Source of the DNA: Belliella filtrata
GTDB lineage: Bacteria; Bacteroidota; Bacteroidia; Cytophagales; Cyclobacteriaceae
Length of the DNA: 64,000 nt
Assembly: GCF_022549775.1 (NCBI RefSeq)
Contig: NZ_JAKZGP010000006.1
Span: 48,938-112,937 of the forward strand
Direction: 5' to 3'
Made by a program: the position numbers and the translations under genes. The notes below the pieces were generated by a model. That model was not told the DNA's origin, did not search any database, and was given only the letters and a program-made list of their open reading frames with translations. Shown here piece after piece: positions 34,702 through 43,037 of this stretch. Position 1 is the stretch's first letter. Each line of letters opens with the position of its first letter.

Positions 34702-36348
34702 ATGAACCATAAGTTTTTACAAATTCATCCGCAAGACAATGTCTTGGTTGCCTTGACTGATTTAGCTTCAGGCGAAAATATCCAATTTCAAGAGAAAAAC
34801 ATCACTTTAAGGAATCAAATTGCCGCAAAACACAAATTTGCTTTAGAAAACATCCCCAAAGATGGAATAATTTATATGTATGGTTCTATAGTAGGAAAAG
34901 CTGTACATGAAATTTCTCAAGGAGAAGTGCTTACTACCTCAAATGTACATCACGAGGCCAATTCTTTTAGTGAAAAAACAGAAACCACTGACTGGGTAAA
35001 GCCTGATGTCAGCAAGTTCAAAAATAGGACTTTCAATGGCTTTCATAGAGAAGATGGACAAGTTGGTACAGCTAATTACTGGATTGTAGTTCCACTTGTT
35101 TTTTGCGAAAACCGAAACGTGGAAATTATCAAACAAGCATTTATAGAAGAGCTTGGGTTTAGCAAACCAAATCCTTTCAAAAGTCTTGTGCAACAAATGG
35201 CCGAGTTGTACAAAAAAGGAAAAAAAGAGGCTATCGAAGCATTAGAAGTAGAACAAGTAATTGAAAAAGAAGAGCAAAGGCTATTCAATAACATAGATGG
35301 AATCAAGTTTCTGACCCATCAAGGTGGATGTGGTGGAATACGCCAAGATTCAGATGCTCTTTGCGCTTTGATAGCAGGCTATATCAACAACCCCAATGTA
35401 GCAGGAGCAACCATCCTAAGCCTCGGATGCCAGAATGCGCAACCAGCTATTTTACAAGAAAAAATCAAAAACCTCAATTCAAACTTCAGTAAGCCAGTTA
35501 TTATACTTGAGCAACAAAAGGAAGGAACTGAGCAACAATTACTTTCTCTTGCCATAAAACAAACTTTCTTGGCGATGACTGAGGCAGATCAGATCACCAG
35601 AAAGCCCGCACCTCTAAGCAAACTTACCATTGGACTAGAATGTGGGGGATCAGATGGTTTCTCTGGAATCTCAGCAAATCCAGCTGTAGGTCAAGTTTCT
35701 GACTTGATTGTGGCAATGGGTGGGAAATCTATTTTATCTGAATTTCCAGAGCTTTGTGGTGTAGAACAAGAACTAATCAATCGCTGTGTAAATAATACAA
35801 TTGCCAAAAAATTTAGCAAATTGATGATAGCTTATGCTGCCTCAGCTGAAGCTGTAGGTTCAGGATTTGACATGAATCCATCTCCAGGCAACATCAAAGA
35901 TGGCTTGATCACCGATGCTATGAAATCTTCCGGAGCAGCAAAAAAAGGAGGTAATTCTCCAGTGGTAGATGTATTAGACTATACAGAATATGCGACTAAG
36001 CCTGGGTTAAATCTTCTATGCACTCCAGGAAACGATGTAGAAAGTACCACAGCGATGGCAGGATCTGGTGCTAACATTATTTTGTTCACCACAGGCCTGG
36101 GAACACCTACAGGAAATCCCATCACTCCTGTTATAAAGGTATCATCAAACAGCAAACTGGCAGAAAGAATGCCTGATATCATCGATGTAAACACTGGAGG
36201 TATAATCTCAGGAGAAAAATCAATTCCAGAAATGGGAGAAGAAATGCTTGAACATATCATCAAGGTGGCAAGTGGGGAATTGAAAACTAAAGCACAAATA
36301 TTGCAGCAAGACGACTTCATTCCTTGGAAAAGAGGAGTTTCTTTATAA
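34702..36348 (+). CDS. uxaA: Altronate dehydratase (UxaA family)
   Basis: 548 aa, full length with both parts. The N-terminal SAF-like domain (about 1-90, HPQDNVLVALTDLASGE) is followed by the catalytic part with GQVGTANYWIVVPLVFCENRN, THQGGCGGIRQDSDALCALIAGY, ILSLGCQNAQ, LGLECGGSDGFSGI (written there as IGLECGGSDG), LLCTPGNDVESTTAMAGSGANIILFTTGLGTPTGNP split over about 435-475, and DVNTGGIISGEKS. It dehydrates D-altronate to 2-keto-3-deoxygluconate, the substrate of the divergent kinase. The upstream isomerase (UxaC) and reductase (UxaB) are not in this window. Confidence 0.94.
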   Translation: MNHKFLQIHPQDNVLVALTDLASGENIQFQEKNITLRNQIAAKHKFALENIPKDGIIYMYGSIVGKAVHEISQGEVLTTSNVHHEANSFSEKTETTDWVKPDVSKFKNRTFNGFHREDGQVGTANYWIVVPLVFCENRNVEIIKQAFIEELGFSKPNPFKSLVQQMAELYKKGKKEAIEALEVEQVIEKEEQRLFNNIDGIKFLTHQGGCGGIRQDSDALCALIAGYINNPNVAGATILSLGCQNAQPAILQEKIKNLNSNFSKPVIILEQQKEGTEQQLLSLAIKQTFLAMTEADQITRKPAPLSKLTIGLECGGSDGFSGISANPAVGQVSDLIVAMGGKSILSEFPELCGVEQELINRCVNNTIAKKFSKLMIAYAASAEAVGSGFDMNPSPGNIKDGLITDAMKSSGAAKKGGNSPVVDVLDYTEYATKPGLNLLCTPGNDVESTTAMAGSGANIILFTTGLGTPTGNPITPVIKVSSNSKLAERMPDIIDVNTGGIISGEKSIPEMGEEMLEHIIKVASGELKTKAQILQQDDFIPWKRGVSL

Positions 36349-36349
36349 G

Positions 36350-36382
36350 AAAAATGCCCGAGTTTAACCTCGGGCATTTTTC
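36350..36382. terminator. Bidirectional terminator between uxaA and M48 peptidase gene
   Basis: ATGCCCGAG (36354-36362) pairs perfectly with CTCGGGCAT (36369-36377) across a 6-base loop, flanked by A-run and T-run. It serves the convergent genes on both sides. Confidence 0.85.
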
Positions 36383-36399
36383 TTATACTTCTGATTTAA

Positions 36400-37206
36400 C
36401 TACTGCTTGTTACTCTTTTCGTAGTAATCCATAGATTTTGGCATCTGCTTGTTTAGCTCATCGATACGTCTGTTTGGACCAGGGTGAGTTGACAAGAAAT
36501 CAGGAGGTCTATTTCCACTTGCCCCAGCATTCATTCTTTCCCAAAAAGCTGGCGCTTGTCTAGGATCATACCCAGCCAATGCCATGAAATCTAGACCAAG
36601 TTGATCCGCTTCCAGCTCATGCTTTCTAGAAAAACTTAACATACCCAACTGTCCTCCGTAACCTACTGCTTGAAGGAAGATGTTTTGTGTCAAAGATGGA
36701 TTCTGTCCCATGGCTACTTGCACACCACCAAGTAGACCATTTAAGACCAAACCATTCGACATTCTTTCCCTTGCATGACTTGCTACAGCATGAGCCACTT
36801 CATGTCCCATAACTACTGCTACACCTGTTTCGTCTTTACAAATGGGCATTATTCCTGTATAAAAAGCTACCTTTCCTCCTGGCATACACCAAGCATTGAT
36901 TTGCTCACTTTCTATTAAGTTAAATTCCCATTGAAAACCTTCCAATGCATTGGAATAACCGCGCTCTGTCATATATTTTGAAACTGCATCAGCGATTCGT
37001 CTACCAACCCTGGCTACCATCTGGCCTTCGGATGTATTAGTGACAACTTTACTTTCAGCTAAAACTTGCGAGTACTGCTCGTAAGACATTGGTAGTATTT
37101 CTGAATTACCTACCAGACTAAGTTGACTTCTTCCACTTAATGGCACTTTGGCACAAGAATAAGTGATCAACCCAATCAAAAACAAAATGGAAATTTTCCT
37201 GATCAT
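36400..37206 (-). CDS. M48-family metallopeptidase lipoprotein (BepA/LoiP-like)
   Basis: 268 aa. The lipobox is TYSC (Cys18). The zinc site is HEVAH (His135, Glu136, His139) with the third ligand in HELEADQLG about 55 residues later. INAWCMPGGKVAFYTGIMP and DFLSTHPGPNRRIDEL are typical of the M48B outer-membrane quality-control proteases. It probably degrades misfolded outer-membrane proteins in the periplasm. It is divergent from the DUF4442 gene. Confidence 0.92.
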   Translation of the reverse strand: MIRKISILFLIGLITYSCAKVPLSGRSQLSLVGNSEILPMSYEQYSQVLAESKVVTNTSEGQMVARVGRRIADAVSKYMTERGYSNALEGFQWEFNLIESEQINAWCMPGGKVAFYTGIMPICKDETGVAVVMGHEVAHAVASHARERMSNGLVLNGLLGGVQVAMGQNPSLTQNIFLQAVGYGGQLGMLSFSRKHELEADQLGLDFMALAGYDPRQAPAFWERMNAGASGNRPPDFLSTHPGPNRRIDELNKQMPKSMDYYEKSNKQ

Positions 37207-37310
37207 ATGCTCTTCATATTTTGCACGAAAATCACCAAAAAAGATGCCATTTCAAAAAGCTTTTAATTTTATTTATTTTAAATTGCCTAAACACACGCAA
37301 CAATATTCCC

Positions 37311-37790
37311 ATGAATCAAGAAGCAAAATCCTACCAACGTAAAATGACGAACCCATTTATTTTTTGGTGGGCCATGTTTTTCAAGCTACCATCTGCTGTT
37401 TTCTGGAGGTTAAGAATCACTGAGCTTAACTTGCAAAGATGCAGTTTGAGCATTCCTTTCTTTTGGAGGAGTCAAAACCCTTTCAAGTCAATTTATTTTG
37501 CAGCCTTGGCTGGTGCAGGGGAACTTACTACAGGCGCACTTTGTCAAATTGCCATGGCTGGAAAAGGCAAATTCAGCATGCTAGTGGTAGACTTTAAGGC
37601 TGAGTTTCTAAAGAAAGCAAATGAAAAAATAATCTTCACCTGCGAGCAAGGGACTGAATTGACTCAAGTCATAGATCAAATGGAAATAAATGACACTGGT
37701 AAATTGACCATGATTTCAACTGGAACAAATCAGTCAGGTGAAATCGTTGCTAGGTTCTATATTACCTGGTCTTTTAAAAGGAAAGCTTGA
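37311..37790 (+). CDS. DUF4442-family (hotdog-fold thioesterase-like) protein
   Basis: 159 aa from the ATG at 37311. A TTG at 37221 keeps the frame open, but it lies in the promoter gap just 14 bases past the divergent M48 start and adds a non-conserved segment. Blocks PFIFWWAMFFKLPSAVFWRLRI, SIYFAALAGAGELTTGALC and GKGKFSMLVVDFKAEFLKKANEKI fit DUF4442, relatives of PaaI/YiiD thioesterases. The substrate is unknown. Its stop is one base from the stop of the convergent gene. Confidence 0.8.
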   Translation: MNQEAKSYQRKMTNPFIFWWAMFFKLPSAVFWRLRITELNLQRCSLSIPFFWRSQNPFKSIYFAALAGAGELTTGALCQIAMAGKGKFSMLVVDFKAEFLKKANEKIIFTCEQGTELTQVIDQMEINDTGKLTMISTGTNQSGEIVARFYITWSFKRKA

Positions 37791-37791
37791 T

Positions 37792-38532
37792 CTATTTTTT
37801 CCCTGTTCTTCTATCAAAGAAATCAAGTAACCTCTGCTCAACAACTTTCCTTGGCATATCTTTGAACTGATGATGCCTATTGCTCAAGTTGAATTCTATG
37901 ATCAAATCATCTAAATCCTGATCCGAAAGCTCATAATTCTTTTTGAGGGCTTGCATGACAGAGTCAGATTGAATCAAATCCAAATAATCTTGTTGCCTGG
38001 CCATTTCGGCTAGCTTTTGAGCATATTGTCGCTTCTGTCGTTCACTTTTCAAAAAATAGGAAAACAATCCATCTATCGTCAGTGCTGGCACCAATGCTTC
38101 ATTATTATTTAAGCCTGAGTAAATTTTCCCAGGACCTGCTTCACGATCAGATAGTGGATTCAAACCTGATCCATTTCCATACTGACCTATTCGAAAAGGA
38201 ACGCGATCATCTCGTCCATAAACATTGACTTGAGGAAGCATGCGCGCATTCATATGAATTTCAACCAAAAGATGAAACTGTTCTTGAATTTTCATTCCTG
38301 TCGGAATATAATATGATCTTTTGAAAACGATGGAGTCTCCTGATATTCCTGGAATTCGAAAATATCCTCTATTATTGGTTTCTACACTATCTCGTGTTCG
38401 GAGATTGATTACCCATACTTCTTCTAAATATTCTTTATCCAACCCATCTACCACATTTCCCGTGATATTTTGAGCAAAAGCTCCACAAAAGAGTCCTAAG
38501 AATAAAATTAATATGAGTCCAGATTTAATCAC
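37792..38532 (-). CDS. Exported carboxypeptidase-like regulatory domain protein
   Basis: 246 aa with a clear signal peptide (GLILILFLGLFCGAFA, then Q). Residues about 22-95 form a carboxypeptidase regulatory-like domain (ITGNVVDGLDKEYLEEVWVINL, GYFRIPGISGDSIVFKRSYY). The rest is polar and helical with a conserved-looking tail (YELSDQDLDDLIIEFNLSNRHHQFKDM, in two parts). The start codon is GTG at 38532, with no in-frame ATG nearby. Function is unknown. This domain pair recurs in many Bacteroidota exported proteins. Confidence 0.7.
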   Translation of the reverse strand: MIKSGLILILFLGLFCGAFAQNITGNVVDGLDKEYLEEVWVINLRTRDSVETNNRGYFRIPGISGDSIVFKRSYYIPTGMKIQEQFHLLVEIHMNARMLPQVNVYGRDDRVPFRIGQYGNGSGLNPLSDREAGPGKIYSGLNNNEALVPALTIDGLFSYFLKSERQKRQYAQKLAEMARQQDYLDLIQSDSVMQALKKNYELSDQDLDDLIIEFNLSNRHHQFKDMPRKVVEQRLLDFFDRRTGKK

Positions 38533-38857
38533 AGCATAAAATTAGGCGCATTAATAGAAATTGAAAAATTTGTCTTGTTAAAAAACTTTAAGCAAAGACC
38601 CTTTATACAGAAGAGTGATATTTAACATAAAAAGACAGCACACTCCAGAGCGAATACCTTTGAACCAACCATGTTTAAAAATTCAATTATATATACGCTA
38701 GTAGACTTCCAAAACATTGTCTATAAGCCTCAACTTGCCGAAAATATTTGAATAAAACTTCATCATCCAGTAGGGATTTATCAAAAAATGAAGAAAAACA
38801 GTTTGAGAAGTCTAAAAAGAGAAGCAAAGGTCGCTAGAACTTTGCTTCTCTTTTATT
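38533..38857. other. 325-bp intergenic region with terminator
   Basis: AT-rich, without a convincing open frame. The right end holds the terminator of the S10 peptidase gene; the left end presumably holds the promoter of the leftward exported-protein gene. No repeats were recognised. Confidence 0.6.
38818..38851. terminator. Strong terminator after the S10 peptidase gene
   Basis: AGAGAAGCAAAG and CTTTGCTTCTCT form a perfect 12-bp stem with a 10-base loop. On the minus strand it is followed by five T; on the plus strand by TTTT. It starts 7 bases past the peptidase stop. Confidence 0.85.
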
Positions 38858-40342
38858 TTAATATTTGGCAGGAGTGCCTTTCTCTGGGATAGTCTTCTTG
38901 ATGAATTCTCTAATATCATCATTTGATGTTTTGAGATCTTCTGCCCTGAGATACATCATATGACCTGATCGGTATCCTTTGAAAGACAACCTATCCTGAA
39001 GTTTACCATTTTGATCCATTTGCCACATATTGAACTTCGCATTGAAGTAATCCGTCCCACCGTCAAAATATCCAGATTGAGTCAATACATGTAAGTAAGG
39101 ATTTTGACGCATGGCACTTGCCAGTTGTTCACCTGTGTTATCATTGCCCCTATCCCAAGGATGTACGGGGCCGAAAAGATTGTATGTAAGGTCTGTGTTG
39201 TACTTGAGTACATTTTTAGCATACATATTGAAAGCGGGAGCAAAAGCATGATTCCATGAAGTAAGCGCTGGATCAAAATCATACCTATCCCCTGCATCAC
39301 TTTTATCTATTCCTTTGTACCTACTATCAAGCCTACCTATTGTCAGCCCTTGACTTCTCAATAGCTCCTTCCAGAAGAAGCTTGTAGGAACAGCCAAATT
39401 ATGATCGGTAAACACACTTTCTTTCATTCCCGAGTAATAGGCCATTTTCTTTGCAATCTCGTTTCTTTTAGCTTTGTCTAGTGAACCTCCTCTTGCCACT
39501 GCTGGAAGCACTACATCCAAGGTATATTGTTCTACCTCCGGCAAGATTTCATCCAAATCCTTACCTTGAAGCTCTGGTGTCAATACACCATGATACCAGG
39601 CGGTAGCTGCATAATATGGCAAATAATTAGCGGCAGCCACAGGACCACTTCTATTCAATCCAAGATCTGTAGGAGACACTAACACTACTCCGTTGAAAAA
39701 CATCCAGTGTGAATTCTGAAGTTGTGATACTAACCCTGATACTCTTGTAGTTCCATAACTTTCTCCTATCAGATACTTTGGAGATGCCCATCTATTTTGT
39801 CTAGTCACGAAAGTATTTACCCAATCCGCCAAATACTTGATATCTGCATTGACACCAAAAAATGTCGATCTTGACACCTCCTTATCTACTATTCTTGAAT
39901 AGCCTGTATTGACAGGGTCAATATATACAATATCAGCTACATCTAAAATAGAGTGAGTGTTTTTGCTATAACCATATGGCTGTACGGGATAGCCTTCATC
40001 ATCAATATTGAGTTTGTATGGACCAGTATATGCCAAGTGCATCCAAATAGACGCCGAACCAGGTCCACCATTAAATGATATTACCAAAGGTCTGTTTGCC
40101 TTGTCAGAAACATCCGAACGCTCATAGTAAGTATAGAACAGCGATGCTATCGGCTTGCCTTCATCATTCCAGACAGGCATAGTTCCAGCGGTTGCTTTGT
40201 ATGGAACCCTTTTTCCATTAATAGTGACTTCATCGTTGGTCTCGACTGCAGACTCAATCTCAATTTGTCTTGTTTCTTGAGCTTCTGATCTTGCAAATGC
40301 GCACATTAGGAAGACAAAAGCCACTAAGTATTTCTTCATCAT
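38858..40342 (-). CDS. S10-family serine carboxypeptidase, exported
   Basis: 494 aa. Signal peptide (MMKKYLVAFVFLMCAFARSEA). The oxyanion block is NGGPGSASIWMHL (about 91-103), the nucleophile Ser195 lies in GESYGTTR, the Asp is in the FDGGTDY region and the His in YRSGHMMYLR near the end. These form the carboxypeptidase Y-type triad. It removes C-terminal residues from peptides, acting in the periplasm or outside. It is a single-gene unit. Confidence 0.92.
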   Translation of the reverse strand: MMKKYLVAFVFLMCAFARSEAQETRQIEIESAVETNDEVTINGKRVPYKATAGTMPVWNDEGKPIASLFYTYYERSDVSDKANRPLVISFNGGPGSASIWMHLAYTGPYKLNIDDEGYPVQPYGYSKNTHSILDVADIVYIDPVNTGYSRIVDKEVSRSTFFGVNADIKYLADWVNTFVTRQNRWASPKYLIGESYGTTRVSGLVSQLQNSHWMFFNGVVLVSPTDLGLNRSGPVAAANYLPYYAATAWYHGVLTPELQGKDLDEILPEVEQYTLDVVLPAVARGGSLDKAKRNEIAKKMAYYSGMKESVFTDHNLAVPTSFFWKELLRSQGLTIGRLDSRYKGIDKSDAGDRYDFDPALTSWNHAFAPAFNMYAKNVLKYNTDLTYNLFGPVHPWDRGNDNTGEQLASAMRQNPYLHVLTQSGYFDGGTDYFNAKFNMWQMDQNGKLQDRLSFKGYRSGHMMYLRAEDLKTSNDDIREFIKKTIPEKGTPAKY

Positions 40343-40434
40343 AATATTTGGATTAAATGCTAAGCAAAATAGTAAACTACTCCTATTTTAAAAATATTGA
40401 ATCTTTAAAAGGTTAACCAACCATTTGAAAGGGT

Positions 40435-41121
40435 TTATGAAGATGATTTTCCCGATGAAGCATAGGACACTAGCTTAGAAATAATCACCGCTGGATATAA
40501 AATACCCAAAGCAGACAAGAATGTGGATAGCATTTTTGCTGCAAAATTGATCGGATACATGTCACCAAAACCAAGTGTACTGATGCAAGTGAGGCTATAA
40601 TAAATGTAATACCCAAAGTCCACATCCGTTCCCGAAAGCTCAAAATCCTGACCTACTATGGAAGTTCCTGCGAGTATTTGAATCACTTCAAATCCTATCG
40701 CTCCGATAATAGATACTAAAAGGTAAACATTGATCGAGCCAATGATACGGTAAAAATTCACCTCATCATCTCTAAATAGCAACCTCAAATTCACTACTGT
40801 CAATGCGATCAAGTTCAGGATAGCTGCGATTCTTTCAAATAAGTAAAAATCAAATGGATTGTCACCAAACCTAATCAGTCTAAGCGAAACATGAATCAAA
40901 AAAAGTACCGCTGATAATGCGATGAAAGATTTTTCCATAGAAGAAAAGACACCAACGAAAAAAAGTAAGATCAACATGGCATTGAGAAAAAATGTAGCAT
41001 CGTTTTGGTATTCTATAAATACAGGTAAGATAAAAACTGTAAAAACAAGCATCCCAAGCAATAAAAGAAAGCTAACATCCGACACCCAAAACCTATTGAT
41101 CTTTTTTAGTACATTTTTCAT
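40435..41121 (-). CDS. Potassium channel family protein (Ion_trans_2)
   Basis: 228 aa with about six hydrophobic helices. The last two flank the pore loop YYSLTCISTLGFGDMYPIN, whose filter TLGFGD differs from the classic TVGYGD by conservative changes seen in other bacterial K+ channels. No RCK or cyclic-nucleotide domain is attached. It is divergent from a K+/H+ antiporter gene, suggesting a potassium homeostasis pair. Confidence 0.85.
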   Translation of the reverse strand: MKNVLKKINRFWVSDVSFLLLLGMLVFTVFILPVFIEYQNDATFFLNAMLILLFFVGVFSSMEKSFIALSAVLFLIHVSLRLIRFGDNPFDFYLFERIAAILNLIALTVVNLRLLFRDDEVNFYRIIGSINVYLLVSIIGAIGFEVIQILAGTSIVGQDFELSGTDVDFGYYIYYSLTCISTLGFGDMYPINFAAKMLSTFLSALGILYPAVIISKLVSYASSGKSSS

Positions 41122-41435
41122 ATATGCTTCTATTAAATACCCTGATTTTGATCTTCAAATAAAGAATCGATTAAGAGGAAAATATTTAGAGAATAATTAC
41201 GATTGGGTATAATAAAGAAATTCTGAAAGTATTGTAGACAATTAATCTCTTAAATTACAATTAACTTACAAAGCCTTCAATCAGTATTAATCGCCTACAC
41301 CATTTTCAAGATACTATCAAAAATTTGATAAAAATAGTGTGAAGTATTATTCCTCAAATCGGCATTTGCAATAATATTGATTATTTTCGTGAAAAATTCA
41401 ATTCGAATTGAATTCTTTGACTAAACAGCACATTC
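41122..41435. other. 314-bp divergent promoter region
   Basis: It separates the K+ channel and the K+/H+ antiporter. AT-rich; CAATTCGAATTG at 41400-41411 is a perfect 12-bp palindrome 24 bases before the antiporter ATG and might be an operator. No coding potential was seen. Confidence 0.5.
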
Positions 41436-42923
41436 ATGAATTTGACTATAGAGAATATCCTTCTTATTGGCTCCACCTTGCTTTTCTTAAGTATACTTGC
41501 AGGCAAGACTTCTTATAGGTTTGGAGTTCCGACATTGGTTTTATTCTTAATGGTAGGGATGATCTCGGGTTCTGATGGATTAGGCATTCACTTCGATAAT
41601 CCAGAAATTGCTCAATTCATTGGTATAGTTTCACTGAATTTCATCCTTTTTTCTGGTGGTCTAGATACCAACTGGAAATCTATAAAACCAGTATTGGCAA
41701 AAGGCATTGCACTTTCTACTGTTGGGGTTCTGTTGACAGCTACTTCAGTTGGCTTGTTCGTCTGTTATGTTACTGATTTTTCTATTCTAGAAGGCTTGCT
41801 TTTAGGAGCTATCGTTTCATCCACAGATGCAGCAGCGGTATTTTCCATATTGCGATCCAAAAGTTTGGCTCTGAAGTATAGACTTCGCTCTGTGCTTGAG
41901 CTAGAAAGTGGAAGTAATGACCCTATGGCATATGTATTGACAATAGCATTTTTAGGTTTGGTGATCAATCCAAATCAGGGATTCCTTTCAATTGTTACCC
42001 TTTTCCTACAACAAATGATCCTTGGGGCAGCCCTTGGTCTTTTGCTAGGCTGGCTAAGTAAACAGGCTATCAATAAGATCAATTTAGGTTTTGAAGGCTT
42101 ATATCCTGTTTTGGTGATAGCTTTGATGTTTATCACTTTTTCACTGACAGATTTTGTGGGGGGCAATGGTTTCCTAGCTGTATATCTTTGTGCAGTTTAC
42201 TTAGGACAACAGGAATTGGTTCACAAAAACTCCATCTTGAAAATGTTTGATGGATTAGCTTGGTTGATGCAGATCGTACTTTTCTTAACCTTAGGTCTCC
42301 TTGTGAACCCTACTGAGATTATTCCACTCTTAGGTTTGGGAATTTCCTTGTCCCTATTCCTTATTTTTGTATCTCGACCGCTTGGGGTATTTCTTACCTT
42401 ACTCCCTTTCAAAATGAAAAATAGGAGCCGATGGTATGTATCTTGGGTAGGTCTACGAGGTGCCGTTCCTATTGTATTTGCTACTTATCCACTGATTGCA
42501 GGCATAGACAAAGCCAACATGATTTTCAATCTGGTATTTTTCATTTCTCTATCTTCTGTTCTTCTTCAAGGAACCACCTTATCAGTGGTGGCGAAATGGC
42601 TTAAAGTAGCTCTTCCTGAAAAACTTAAGCCTAGAACACCGATAGATTACATCATGAATGAATCCCCTAAGACTGAAATGTCTGAAATTGTGATTTCGGA
42701 AGAAAATGAAATCGTTGGTAAAAAGATTCTAGAAATTGGATTTCCTAAAAACGCCATCATTGCCATGCTAAGAAGAGAGGGTGAATACATCACACCTAAA
42801 GGAACTACTGAAATTTTGGCATGGGATCAATTACTTATACTTTCAGAAAATAAAGAAACTTTACAAAAAGTCCATGAAGTATTAGGTGTAAAGTTGATTG
42901 AAGAAGAATTAGATGAGGAATAA
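41436..42923 (+). CDS. K+/H+ antiporter of the CPA1/NhaP2 type with RCK_C domain
   Basis: 495 aa. About 12 helices (residues 1-390) include the transport motif SSTDAAAVFSILRSKSL (the paired Asp of CPA1) and LELESGSNDPMAYVLTIAF. A cytoplasmic TrkA-C/RCK_C domain covers about 415-490 (EISEENEIVGKKILEIGFPKNAIIAMLRREGEYITPKGTTEI region). This layout matches potassium/proton antiporter CvrA/NhaP2. It expels K+ in exchange for H+. Its divergent neighbour is a K+ channel. Confidence 0.9.
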   Translation: MNLTIENILLIGSTLLFLSILAGKTSYRFGVPTLVLFLMVGMISGSDGLGIHFDNPEIAQFIGIVSLNFILFSGGLDTNWKSIKPVLAKGIALSTVGVLLTATSVGLFVCYVTDFSILEGLLLGAIVSSTDAAAVFSILRSKSLALKYRLRSVLELESGSNDPMAYVLTIAFLGLVINPNQGFLSIVTLFLQQMILGAALGLLLGWLSKQAINKINLGFEGLYPVLVIALMFITFSLTDFVGGNGFLAVYLCAVYLGQQELVHKNSILKMFDGLAWLMQIVLFLTLGLLVNPTEIIPLLGLGISLSLFLIFVSRPLGVFLTLLPFKMKNRSRWYVSWVGLRGAVPIVFATYPLIAGIDKANMIFNLVFFISLSSVLLQGTTLSVVAKWLKVALPEKLKPRTPIDYIMNESPKTEMSEIVISEENEIVGKKILEIGFPKNAIIAMLRREGEYITPKGTTEILAWDQLLILSENKETLQKVHEVLGVKLIEEELDEE

Positions 42924-42971
42924 ATATTCCCTATGATGGTAATTTCTAATTTCAAAAGCATTAGCAAAAAG

Positions 42972-43015
42972 AAAACCTCCCTAGAAACAATAAAAGATGT
43001 TCTTAGGGAGGTTTT
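42972..43015. terminator. Bidirectional terminator between antiporter and ppc
   Basis: AAAACCTCCCTA and TAGGGAGGTTTT form a perfect 12-bp stem around a 20-base loop. Convergent genes end 49 bases to the left and 23 bases to the right. Confidence 0.8.
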
Positions 43016-43037
43016 AAACTTTTAGCCTAATGTTATA